DNA of 20,766 nucleotides from Bacteroidota bacterium (GTDB lineage: Bacteria > Bacteroidota > Bacteroidia > Bacteroidales > WCHB1-69): NCBI GenBank assembly GCA_023392945.1, contig JAEWNB010000156.1, forward strand, positions 1 through 20,766, given 5' to 3'. Below are positions 8,128 to 16,111 of this stretch, one piece after another (within the stretch, counting starts at the first letter, position 1; each line of letters starts with the position of its first letter). The notes under the pieces are model-generated. The model was given only the letters and a program-made list of their open reading frames with translations, searched no databases and had not been told where the DNA came from. Made by a program: the position numbers and the translations under genes.

Positions 8128-8141
8128 TGATATTTTTAAGT

Positions 8142-8903
8142 TTATTTGGAGGGAATACTAATATCTCGAACCCATTTTGGGCCATTTCTTTCTCCTTTTT
8201 TATTTTTCAGATAATTCAGTCTGTATCTTTCGTTAAATGAATAAATCAGCCTCACCGTAATGACATTATTATATTGTTTTCTGTCCCATGTTTGACCATT
8301 TGAAGTGTTGGTAAAAGTTCTGACTCTGATTGGAACAAAAGAGTACTGGTAGCGTAAATTCAATTTAAGGCCTTTCCATAATCTTATTTTCACGTCACCC
8401 AAGACACTCCAGTCGCTTGTTCTATAAATATCAGACCTTAGATTCGTTTTAAGATGCCATCCATTTTCAACTTCCTGAATATTGACCAATCTTCCCCAGG
8501 CAAATCCGGCTCCGAATGCCCAACCCGTCTTGGGATCTTCATAATGGAAAATTATAGGCACTTCAACATAATTTAGTCGGAGGCGGTATTTTATTTTGGA
8601 ATCATACTCAAAGTTATAATCTATATTATTTACATTTGAATAAACCATTGAATCAACAAGAGATTTTCTAAAAGAGCCTTTTTGAGAGAATAACAGTTCT
8701 ACGGTAGCAAACCAATGTTGTTTGGGTTCTAATGCCAACATAACGGAAGCCCCGACGTTGAATCCGAATTTATTATAGCCATAAACCTCATCTCCATCCA
8801 CCTGTGTTGCATTCATCCCCAAAATGGCAGAACCGATAAAACGTTGTGAAAAGCCAAAATTAACAGTAAAAAATAGCAGAAAAATCAGAAAATACTTTTT
8901 CAT
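8142..8903 (-). CDS. Outer-membrane beta-barrel protein (PorT-like family)
   Basis: A 253-residue protein with a signal peptide (MKKYFLIFLLFFTVNFGFSQ) followed by alternating, aromatic-rich strands typical of small 8-stranded barrels. The first mature segment (RFIGSAILGMNATQVDGDE, then YNKFGFNVGASVML) is characteristic of the 'outer membrane beta-barrel / PorT family' in Bacteroidota. The family name does not prove the T9SS-assembly role of PorT itself. It is first of a two-gene unit with the DUF4249-like lipoprotein and has its own promoter box at 8938-8931, 27 bases upstream. Function is unknown. Confidence 0.8.
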   Translation of the reverse strand: MKKYFLIFLLFFTVNFGFSQRFIGSAILGMNATQVDGDEVYGYNKFGFNVGASVMLALEPKQHWFATVELLFSQKGSFRKSLVDSMVYSNVNNIDYNFEYDSKIKYRLRLNYVEVPIIFHYEDPKTGWAFGAGFAWGRLVNIQEVENGWHLKTNLRSDIYRTSDWSVLGDVKIRLWKGLKLNLRYQYSFVPIRVRTFTNTSNGQTWDRKQYNNVITVRLIYSFNERYRLNYLKNKKGERNGPKWVRDISIPSK

Positions 8904-8930
8904 TAAGATTATTTAATATTTACAGGGGGG

Positions 8931-8938
8931 CAAAGATA
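8931..8938 (-). promoter_or_regulatory. -7 promoter box (TATCTTTG) for the barrel-lipoprotein pair
   Basis: The minus strand reads TATCTTTGC, a perfect TAnnTTTG match, 27 bases before the ATG at 8903 and just after the tadA stop. A run of six G on the plus strand (8925-8930) lies directly beside it, in the expected transcription-start region. No clear -33 box. Confidence 0.6.
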
Positions 8939-8950
8939 CATAAATCCTTA

Positions 8951-9391
8951 TTAGTTTACTCTTTTAGATAAAAAAAATTGTCGTATCATTTCTCCGCACT
9001 GATGTTCGAGTACCCCTTTTCTGACTTTGGTTTTAGGATGCAGAATAGAATTGGAAAAAAGAGTATAGCCTTTTTTCGGATCAGAGGCTCCATAAACAAG
9101 TGTTCCCATTTGGGCCCAGGAAATTGCTCCGGCACACATTACACAAGGTTCTAAAGTAACATATAGTGTACAATCGGATAAAAATTTTGCTCCAAGATAA
9201 TCAGAAGCAGCAGTTATGGCTTGCATTTCGGCATGAGCCGTAACATCATTCAGCGTTTGGGTCAGGTTATGCCCACGTGCAATAACCTTGTCATCCAAAA
9301 CAATAACGGCCCCAACAGGGATTTCATCTTTTTCAAGGGCTATTTCGGCTTCCATATAAGCCAATTTCATATAATATTCATCGTTATTCAT
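8951..9391 (-). CDS. tadA: tRNA-specific adenosine deaminase (A34 to I34)
   Basis: Deaminates the wobble adenosine of tRNA-Arg(ACG) to inosine; an essential homodimeric zinc enzyme in most bacteria. The 146-residue protein shows the cytidine-deaminase-fold zinc site: HAE at 53-55 (His53 ligand, Glu55 proton shuttle) and PCVMC at 82-86 (Cys83 and Cys86). The spacing and the N-terminal MKLAYMEAEIALEKDEIPVGAV segment fit TadA better than guanine or cytosine deaminases. Its -7 box at 9407-9400 is only 8 bases from the ATG, so the mRNA should have almost no leader. The beta-barrel gene follows on the same strand after 47 bases but has its own promoter. Confidence 0.94.
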   Translation of the reverse strand: MNNDEYYMKLAYMEAEIALEKDEIPVGAVIVLDDKVIARGHNLTQTLNDVTAHAEMQAITAASDYLGAKFLSDCTLYVTLEPCVMCAGAISWAQMGTLVYGASDPKKGYTLFSNSILHPKTKVRKGVLEHQCGEMIRQFFLSKRVN

Positions 9392-9399
9392 GATGAGTG

Positions 9400-9407
9400 C
9401 AAAATTA
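9400..9407 (-). promoter_or_regulatory. -7 promoter box (TAATTTTG) for tadA
   Basis: The minus strand reads TAATTTTGC, matching TAnnTTTG. With transcription starting roughly 7 bases beyond the box, the start would be within one or two bases of the ATG at 9391, suggesting a leaderless or nearly leaderless message. Confidence 0.5.
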
Positions 9408-9456
9408 GCAAAAATCGTGAAATGAATTTTAATCAGAGAAATAATAAAGTTGACTG

Positions 9457-9497
9457 TAACATCTGTTTTTATTCAACAAGGTTGTTGGCAGATGTTA
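9457..9497 (-). repeat. Inverted repeat at the 3' end of the T9SS type A gene
   Basis: TAACATCTG (9457-9465) and CAGATGTTA (9489-9497) are perfect 9-base inverted arms. Inside them, CAACA/TGTTG (about 9474-9487) can form a second stem. The right arm includes the TAA stop codon (9497-9495) of the minus-strand gene. There is no T-tract on either strand directly after the hairpin, so it is not a standard intrinsic terminator; it may mark or protect the mRNA 3' end. Confidence 0.5.
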
Positions 9498-10739
9498 TTG
9501 ATAAATTATTTTTCTTGTTTGTCGCCCTCTATTTGTCTCAATACTAATGATGTAAAAATTCTTTTTCTGAAGTTGAATAGTTTTGTCTTTTCCGCCAAGG
9601 ATTGACTGTCCGAGCATATTGTATATGTTCCATGAAGTAATCATATCATCTGTCTGAATGAAGAAATTCCCATCATGAGAAGGATTAGGATATATATTAA
9701 TTTTGGGTTCTTTAATGAATTCATTCACATGTGAGACAGGATTATTTGTCAAATAGACACCATTTCCGCCAAGAAAAAGATAATCAGAAGTTACATTGTC
9801 AAATAATGCAATGCATTTTATAGATGGATTTAAATTATGAAGAGAGGAAAATGAAACCGTATCCCAACTTGTCCCGTTGTCATTTGAAGCAAAATAATTA
9901 ACTCTATTTCCATAAAATGACTCCCCTGAAGCATACAAAATACCATGTTTGGATTTTTCGATATCTAATATATAGAGTCCCCATCCCATAGGATAGGACC
10001 AAGTATTTATTGCCTGATTCCAATTGGTCCCGTTGTCATCAGTATACGAAATAACGCCTTCTCCAATTCCAATCCATCGATTTCCCACGAACTCCATATC
10101 ATGTACTGAATTATCACCTCCGAAAAATCCGCTCATGTTAACATTCGAAAAAGTACTAGCGAAATCAGAAGAATGTTTTATTTCTGGCGAAAAAATCATA
10201 GTTTCTCCCCCCATAAAAAGTTCATTGCTATGAGCAGGATGTACTTTAATGAAACGAAGTGACGAGTTAAGAATTGGGCTCCATGTGTTCCCACCGTTAA
10301 AGGTTTTCTTCATGTGACATAAAGAATAGATTGTATCAAAATTATTCCCTGAATAAGCAATATGGTCGAGATGTTGATAATTATTCTGAAATGATGTGTC
10401 AGCAAGAATTAACGAAAAAGTGTTGCCCCCATTGATAGATTTATGGATTCGTGTTTTCATTGAGTTGCCTATTTCAACGACTGCAATAAATTTCAGGTTA
10501 TCAGCCGCAACTATTTGTACTACATGGTTCCCTTGTAATCCGCAAGGAGTCCAATTGGTATCAAAAGCATAGACATTTTTCTTGTATATGCCGTCATATG
10601 TCCCCGCATAAATGGTATCACCATAAATAAAAAGGTCTGTTGTTTTTGTGTTGCCTAAACCCAGATAGTAAGTCTGTCCCTCTCCTTGCAAGACAATCAA
10701 AACAGTGAATAAAAGGAAAAAGTGTCTAACTATTTTCAT
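9495..10739 (-). CDS. Secreted Asp-box (sortilin/BNR-like) protein with T9SS type A sorting domain
   Basis: A 414-residue protein: signal peptide (to about residue 22), then a repeat domain with Asp-box motifs (S/T-x-D/N-x-G-x-T-F/W) at about 101-108, 146-153, 233-240 and 285-292, plus a degenerate copy near 191-197. These mark beta-propellers of the sortilin, sialidase and YCF48 type. The C-terminus (from about 346: INIYPNPSHDGNF, then WNIYNMLGQ, ending TRKIIYQ) is the T9SS type A sorting domain, which directs export through the outer membrane and is then cut off. No catalytic residues can be assigned; it may bind a ligand at the cell surface. It lies 91 bases downstream of the subtilase gene on the same strand, with no promoter box seen in the gap. 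Confidence 0.85.
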   Translation of the reverse strand: MKIVRHFFLLFTVLIVLQGEGQTYYLGLGNTKTTDLFIYGDTIYAGTYDGIYKKNVYAFDTNWTPCGLQGNHVVQIVAADNLKFIAVVEIGNSMKTRIHKSINGGNTFSLILADTSFQNNYQHLDHIAYSGNNFDTIYSLCHMKKTFNGGNTWSPILNSSLRFIKVHPAHSNELFMGGETMIFSPEIKHSSDFASTFSNVNMSGFFGGDNSVHDMEFVGNRWIGIGEGVISYTDDNGTNWNQAINTWSYPMGWGLYILDIEKSKHGILYASGESFYGNRVNYFASNDNGTSWDTVSFSSLHNLNPSIKCIALFDNVTSDYLFLGGNGVYLTNNPVSHVNEFIKEPKINIYPNPSHDGNFFIQTDDMITSWNIYNMLGQSILGGKDKTIQLQKKNFYIISIETNRGRQTRKIIYQ

Positions 10740-10830
10740 ATTTATTCTTATTTATAATTGCTATCGACTTACTTATATCCTTTGTTCTTGCAACGATTTA
10801 CAAGGATTTTCTGCCAAAAAGAATAGAATA

Positions 10831-12555
10831 TTACTTCTTCTTTTCTTTCACAATCGGTTCAGCTCCAATAACAAAATGTTGATTAACTCCTTCACCAAGA
10901 ATAATCACATCAACAAAGCCGAAAGGGAATTTTTTTGATAATTTTGGCATTTTAAGAAGAATGATATTATCTCCCGGCAAAAGCAAATAGTCTTTCACAT
11001 AAGATTTATCTATATTGCGCATGGCAGTTGTAACAGTGACGGTTCTTTCACAATTAGAATAAATCTTAACGACAAATTCTTTTTTATTAAAAACGTATGA
11101 ATCAAAAGTAGCAGAAAAAATCTTAGCCCCATTAACATCAAATATTTCATGGGGTTGAAGCAACAGATTATATGCTTTCAGAAAATCAGTAACACCATAG
11201 CCAAGCGCAGAATCAGGAGCAGCAAACTGACTGCCGCTCTGACGAACTGCATCCATAATTTGGTAATTAGATTTATTGGGAAAAGCCTGCCACAGACAAG
11301 TAATCATTCCTGCCATAAGGGGGGCGGAAAAAGAAGTTCCCTGAGATATTCCCGTAACACCGGCGACATTGGCAACAAAAGTATTAAGTCCCACCGCACA
11401 GGCATCAGGTTTTACTCTCCCGTCAGCAGTTGGCCCAAAAGAGCTAAAACGAGCTTTCTTCCCTTTAACATCTACTGCCCCGACAGTAATAATGTCTTTA
11501 GCATCAGCGGGGGAACCGATATATTTCCATTTTCCGGCACCTTCATTTCCGGCACTATTACAAATTAACAAGCCTTTAGAAGCGGCAATAGAAGCTGCTT
11601 GAGAGGCGCGGCTTGTATTTCCATTCAAATCAGAATAATTTCTTACCTGCAGAGAATCGTCAAATTTGGTATAACCAAGAGAGGAATTGACAACATCGCA
11701 ACCTAAGCTGTCTGCCAATTCAATGCCGGCTACCCAATTATCCTCTTCAACTTTATTTTCACTTCTACCATCTTCAGTTTTTGCCAAACAGACGCAAACC
11801 TGAGGAGCTGTACCCACCAAATCACCGGGAATATGAGAAGCTATACAAGAAAGGACATTAGTACCATGACCTTCTTTCAGGAAAGGATTCTTTCCGGGTT
11901 GAACAAAATTTCGAACAAGCAGCAGACGTCCTTCTTCTCTTAATGTCTTAAAATGAGGAATATTATCCAAGTTTTTGAAGCCTCCGTCCATCACCATCAA
12001 GGTCATTCCGTCACCGCAATAGCCCATCCTATGAAGCCAGTGAATATTATTAAGTCTGATTTGTCCCAACGATTTACCGTAGTCAATATCCTTTTCTTTG
12101 ATAGATATTTTGGAACACAAGGGAGTGGTCTGATTAGTATATTGAAAATAATCACTCCCAATTTCCTCAGGATTTTTCATTGTAATGGTCTTTTCGCAAA
12201 AAGCCACAAAAGGCAACTTACTAATTTCTTCCATAATATTCTCTTTCTGAGAATAAACAGTAATACCATTAAGCCATTTACTTTTAGAAAAAAGCATCAT
12301 TTCCGAATCAAGTGCCATGACTTTGTCAATGTAATAGGCAGAGACAGGAATATCATTTTCCGTAACAGCAATATTAAATTTAGCTCTTTTTTCAATAGCT
12401 TTAGGGGATAAAAATTTCTGCGGTTTATGGATTGAATAATCACTAAATTGCTTGTCTTGAAATTGCACCCAATATTTAGCAGGCGATTGTGAAAAGAGAG
12501 TAGCTGCAATGAATAAAAGCAAAAGCAGCAGAAAAGATTTTTTTTTCATAATCAT
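10831..12555 (-). CDS. Secreted subtilisin-like (S8 family) serine protease
   Basis: A 574-residue protein with an N-terminal signal peptide (to about residue 23), a roughly 140-residue N-terminal region that could be a propeptide, and a subtilase domain. The catalytic triad is visible: Asp190 in MVMDGG, His230 in EGHGTN and Ser408 in GTSFSAP, with the oxyanion Asn337 in SAGNEG. An 'all-beta' tail of about 110 residues follows, but it ends in VKEKKK and shows no T9SS type A or B signal, unlike the genes on both sides. Its start lies 24 bases from the stop of the type B gene, so the two are likely cotranscribed. ATG codons at 12555 and 12549 are both possible starts. Substrate unknown. Confidence 0.93.
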   Translation of the reverse strand: MIMKKKSFLLLLLLFIAATLFSQSPAKYWVQFQDKQFSDYSIHKPQKFLSPKAIEKRAKFNIAVTENDIPVSAYYIDKVMALDSEMMLFSKSKWLNGITVYSQKENIMEEISKLPFVAFCEKTITMKNPEEIGSDYFQYTNQTTPLCSKISIKEKDIDYGKSLGQIRLNNIHWLHRMGYCGDGMTLMVMDGGFKNLDNIPHFKTLREEGRLLLVRNFVQPGKNPFLKEGHGTNVLSCIASHIPGDLVGTAPQVCVCLAKTEDGRSENKVEEDNWVAGIELADSLGCDVVNSSLGYTKFDDSLQVRNYSDLNGNTSRASQAASIAASKGLLICNSAGNEGAGKWKYIGSPADAKDIITVGAVDVKGKKARFSSFGPTADGRVKPDACAVGLNTFVANVAGVTGISQGTSFSAPLMAGMITCLWQAFPNKSNYQIMDAVRQSGSQFAAPDSALGYGVTDFLKAYNLLLQPHEIFDVNGAKIFSATFDSYVFNKKEFVVKIYSNCERTVTVTTAMRNIDKSYVKDYLLLPGDNIILLKMPKLSKKFPFGFVDVIILGEGVNQHFVIGAEPIVKEKKK

Positions 12556-12579
12556 ATTTTAATAAAATAGAAATAAACT

Positions 12580-14796
12580 TTATTTGATAAGAGCGAAAGC
12601 TCCGATATATTCTTTAAGATCCCCATTTAAAGTTAACGTTTTAATCACATAAACGTATTCCCCCAGCGGACAGGGAGTTCCATTTTTAGCCCGACCGTCC
12701 CAAGTGTCACCGGGTATTCTGGTTACAAAGACAATTTCGCCGAATCTGTTATAAATAATCATTTCAAAATTATTGGGATCGATACCTTCCCCTTTCACTG
12801 AGAAATAGTCGTTAATGCCATCATGGTTAGGAGTAAAAGAGTTGGGCACATAGAAAAAATAGGGAGCTTCAATCAGCACCGATTTTTTAACAGAATCGAT
12901 ACAATTATGCTGAGAAGTGACAGTTTGTGTGATAAAATAAGTACCCGGTTTTGTATATCCGTGCGTAGGAGATTCGAGGGTGGAGTAATTGTCTATTGAA
13001 AAATTGTCTCCGAAATTCCAGAACCAACTATTGGCGTCAGTAGCATTGTCATAAAAAGTGATAACCCCTTGACCATTTTCAATATAAACATGATTATTAT
13101 CGGGAACAAAATCGGCAACCGGATTTGCCAAAACAGTTCCTGTTGTCGTTCCAGTACATCCGTTAGGGTCAGTCACCGTAACTGTATAATTGGTAATAGC
13201 ATTCACCTCACGGGATATATATGAAGTTGTTTCACCGGTATTCCAGTGAAAAGAATAACCGGTTTCATTTGGATAGACCTGAAGTGGAGTCTTAGGACAA
13301 ACGGAATCAGGCTGAATATAAGGAACAGGATTAGGATTGAGCAAAACATGAATACTATCTTTAGATGCCTCACATCCATACATAGAAGTGGCATATACTG
13401 AATAATAGTTTGTATCAGAATCAGCAGTAACATGAAGTGTTGAAGAAGATTGTGTAACACCCGGAGAGACAACCCAAACAAAAGTGCTATTTTCTCCGTC
13501 AACAGCTGTATCAGAAGCAACAAAAGTGGCCTGACTTCCGAGACAAACAGGTTCATTTAAAACATCAATACGAGGTTTAGGATATACTAAAATTTCATTG
13601 GAAGAAGGAGTTCCGGCAACTGTTCCCTGATAGACCACCAATGTATACACACCACTATTGGCGAGTGTTGCATTAGGGATAGTAATAGAGGTTTGAATTC
13701 CACGGTAATGATACCCATTTGGACCGGTAATATCATATTCAGCTCCCGGAGTAGGACTTTGGATAGTAATAGTAATATCCTGTCCTTCGCACACCGGAGT
13801 AGCCGCAAACGGAGAAGTAATAGAGCAATCTGTTAGAGCAGTAGAACTACTTTGTAAGTTAAAAGAAATGGTAGCCGGTTGTCCACTAAAATTTGTCAAT
13901 AATAAAATATACCACTTCCCTTCAATAACTCCATTCATTGTACAATTTTCAATTGGAAGATAACTATAGCTGCAGTCTATCATATTTCCACTACCTTCAT
14001 TTGGAGAGAGTGTGTAAAAGCCGCAACAGAGCAGATCAACAAAATCATGTTGATTTGGAGCATCAAAAGGTCCCCAGCAGGCAAAATCAACATCTTGGCC
14101 AGCACCACTTGCATCAGTTTGTTCAATATAAAAGTTAAGATTTCCGGACTGACTTACTTTCATGTAATACCACGCTGGATTTGGAAAAGAGCCAAGACAA
14201 CCAATACTTGTAATACCCCCCAAAAAGGCGATAGCTCCGGCTGAACTTTGTCCCACAGGATCAACAGAACTTGCAGGATATACAATAGAAGCATACGGAT
14301 TCGCCCCAGTACAGAAAGGAGTAGCAGGAGTTTGGGTGGAACAAGGAGAACCGCTCACGGTTGAACGCGGCACACAGGAAACACACTGAACGTTGGCTTC
14401 CCAACCACTACTAACACCCGAAGCATTGGAGACAAATCTAAGAGTCAAGTAGTTGCCTGTTGACAAAATAGATGTTCCCGGATTATTTGCCGAGAAAACT
14501 GCTAAAAGCTGATTCACATCAACTCCATTTCCGTCGTAAATATACAAAAAATCACCTATCCCTAAGGAGAACGAATTAAAAATCATAAAGATTCTGCCCC
14601 CATTGTCAGAACTAATCGTTTGAACATAATCCAGATTGACATCATAGTTTGAAGCACCGCCTGGATCACGATAAGTAAAGTTACATCTCGTAATAGGAAT
14701 ATCATGCTCCATATTATAGACAACCTGAGCAATCAAGTTATCAGGAATAATAAAAATAAAAAAACAAAAAAATGAAATAATAAAAATTCTCTTCAT
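12580..14796 (-). CDS. Large multidomain T9SS type B (gliding-associated C-terminal domain) cargo protein
   Basis: A 738-residue secreted protein. Domains by eye: signal peptide (to about 24); a CUB-like domain (about 28-141, with GDFLYIYDG and LTLRFVSN); a cysteine-rich beta region (about 148-324) of a kind found in such proteins; Ig-like modules (about 325-405 and 410-560); a PKD domain (about 557-643, WFWNFGD at 591-597); and the CHU_C/type B sorting domain (about 648-738, FTPNHDGINDYF and IYNRFGEIVF). Type B signals deliver proteins through the T9SS, often to be loosely held or released as adhesins. It heads the three-gene minus-strand secreted cluster and has a promoter box at 14837-14830. 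It has no enzymatic motif I can see; adhesion is inferred. Confidence 0.9.
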   Translation of the reverse strand: MKRIFIISFFCFFIFIIPDNLIAQVVYNMEHDIPITRCNFTYRDPGGASNYDVNLDYVQTISSDNGGRIFMIFNSFSLGIGDFLYIYDGNGVDVNQLLAVFSANNPGTSILSTGNYLTLRFVSNASGVSSGWEANVQCVSCVPRSTVSGSPCSTQTPATPFCTGANPYASIVYPASSVDPVGQSSAGAIAFLGGITSIGCLGSFPNPAWYYMKVSQSGNLNFYIEQTDASGAGQDVDFACWGPFDAPNQHDFVDLLCCGFYTLSPNEGSGNMIDCSYSYLPIENCTMNGVIEGKWYILLLTNFSGQPATISFNLQSSSTALTDCSITSPFAATPVCEGQDITITIQSPTPGAEYDITGPNGYHYRGIQTSITIPNATLANSGVYTLVVYQGTVAGTPSSNEILVYPKPRIDVLNEPVCLGSQATFVASDTAVDGENSTFVWVVSPGVTQSSSTLHVTADSDTNYYSVYATSMYGCEASKDSIHVLLNPNPVPYIQPDSVCPKTPLQVYPNETGYSFHWNTGETTSYISREVNAITNYTVTVTDPNGCTGTTTGTVLANPVADFVPDNNHVYIENGQGVITFYDNATDANSWFWNFGDNFSIDNYSTLESPTHGYTKPGTYFITQTVTSQHNCIDSVKKSVLIEAPYFFYVPNSFTPNHDGINDYFSVKGEGIDPNNFEMIIYNRFGEIVFVTRIPGDTWDGRAKNGTPCPLGEYVYVIKTLTLNGDLKEYIGAFALIK

Positions 14797-14829
14797 AATA
14801 ATATAACAATCAAGTTATCAATAAAAATG

Positions 14830-14837
14830 CAAAAATA
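14830..14837 (-). promoter_or_regulatory. -7 promoter box (TATTTTTG) for the secreted-protein cluster
   Basis: The minus strand reads TATTTTTGC, matching TAnnTTTG, 33 bases before the ATG at 14796. It is back to back with the pfkA box at 14904-14911. Confidence 0.5.
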
Positions 14838-14903
14838 AATAAAAAAACACTCTTAAAGACGCCATTTACTTATTTTTGTTGCCACAAAAATAAAATATTC
14901 TTT

Positions 14904-14911
14904 TACATTTG
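14904..14911 (+). promoter_or_regulatory. pfkA: -7 promoter box (TACATTTG) for pfkA
   Basis: TACATTTGC matches TAnnTTTG, 21 bases before the ATG at 14933. The box overlaps the TTG (14909-14911) that would be the most upstream start of the frame, which argues against that start. TTG at 14879-14881 is a weak -33 candidate. Confidence 0.55.
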
Positions 14912-14932
14912 CATTCAAAAAAGATTCAAAAA

Positions 14933-16039
14933 ATGGGAAAGAAAATATTGGTTGCTACAGGTGGTGGTGATTGCCCCGGATTAAATGCCGTTATCAGAGG
15001 AATTGTCAAAAGAGCCTATCTTGAAGGTGGGTGGGAAGTATTCGGCTGTATAGAATCCTTTAATGGTATTCTTAAAGATAATATTGAACTGATGGAACTA
15101 ACTGATAAAAATGTATCCGGATTGCATGTCAAAGGAGGTACCGTAATCAAAACGACTAACAAAGGGGGCCCCTTTCATTTTCCGGTCAAGCAGCCCGATG
15201 GAAGTTGGCTGATGGAAGACCGCTCCGAACTGATGAAAAAGAGACTTGAAAACATGGGATTTGATGCGGTAATCAATATCGGGGGGGATGGTTCTCAAAA
15301 AATATCCCTGGACTTGTCGAAAATTGGCATCAATGTGGTTGGAGTTCCCAAAACCATTGACAATGATCTTTCTTGTACCGACTTTACTTTCGGGTTTCAG
15401 ACAGCCGTACAAATTGCAACTGAGGCTTTCGATAAGTTAGTCACCACTGCCGAAAGTCATAACAGAGTTTTCATCATGGAAGTAATGGGACGTGATGCCG
15501 GATGGATAGCTCTCCACTCAGCGTTGGCAGGTGGTGCAGACGTCTGTGTTATTCCTGAAATCCCATATGATCCTGTTAAAATTGCCGAAAAAATTGAAAC
15601 CCGCTATAAAAATGGCGAAGGCTTTTGCAATATTGTCATTTCTGAAGGGGCAAAGGCACTGGATGGCATTCAGACAGGCAGTTGCCCAACCGAAATAGGT
15701 AATCAACATTTTAAGCTGGGTGGTGTTGGCGAAAAACTCAAACAGGAACTTCTCTCTTTAGGAGTAGAACATGACATAAGGGTAACTGTTTTAGGACATC
15801 TCCAGCGTGGGGGAATTCCTTTAGCTTACGACAGAATATTAGCCACTCAATTTGGGGTTAAGGCATTTGAATTGGTAAAAGAGAAAAAATACGGAAATCT
15901 TGTTGTTTACAGACATCCCGACATCTCTTATGTATCACTTGAAAAGGCTTTAGAGGAGTCTCATCTTGTTTCGCCAAACCAGAGTAATTTGGTTCAAACA
16001 GCAAGGGGGATAGGTATTTCCTTCGGTGATAAAATATGA
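14933..16039 (+). CDS. pfkA: 6-phosphofructokinase (group III type)
   Basis: Phosphorylates fructose 6-phosphate to fructose 1,6-bisphosphate, the committed step of glycolysis. The 368-residue protein has GGGDCPGLNAVIRG (10-23), the phosphoryl-donor loop GGDGSQ (117-122), PKTIDND (139-145, catalytic Asp143) and the substrate-binding MEVMGRDAGW region (182-191). The donor-site pair is Gly120 (E. coli Gly104) and Lys140 (E. coli Gly124). Known PPi-dependent enzymes carry Asp plus Lys; Gly plus Lys occurs in ATP-using group III enzymes such as that of Streptomyces, so ATP is the better guess, but PPi is not excluded. The ATG at 14933 was chosen over TTG 14909 because the latter lies inside the promoter box. 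Ferritin follows 72 bases downstream. Confidence 0.93.
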   Translation: MGKKILVATGGGDCPGLNAVIRGIVKRAYLEGGWEVFGCIESFNGILKDNIELMELTDKNVSGLHVKGGTVIKTTNKGGPFHFPVKQPDGSWLMEDRSELMKKRLENMGFDAVINIGGDGSQKISLDLSKIGINVVGVPKTIDNDLSCTDFTFGFQTAVQIATEAFDKLVTTAESHNRVFIMEVMGRDAGWIALHSALAGGADVCVIPEIPYDPVKIAEKIETRYKNGEGFCNIVISEGAKALDGIQTGSCPTEIGNQHFKLGGVGEKLKQELLSLGVEHDIRVTVLGHLQRGGIPLAYDRILATQFGVKAFELVKEKKYGNLVVYRHPDISYVSLEKALEESHLVSPNQSNLVQTARGIGISFGDKI

Positions 16040-16111
16040 AATTGAACTATTTATTTGTATAATTGTTTATATCATACAAATTATAAAATTACTAATTTTA
16101 AACACAATATT

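Noticed and set aside
9221..9547. 108-codon plus-strand open frame across tadA and the following gap
   Set aside because: It is antisense to the conserved tadA gene and has no family-like features; the tadA reading explains the region.
11149..11602. Open plus-strand frames opposite the subtilase
   Set aside because: They lie antisense to the conserved catalytic region and show no signal, motif or promoter of their own.
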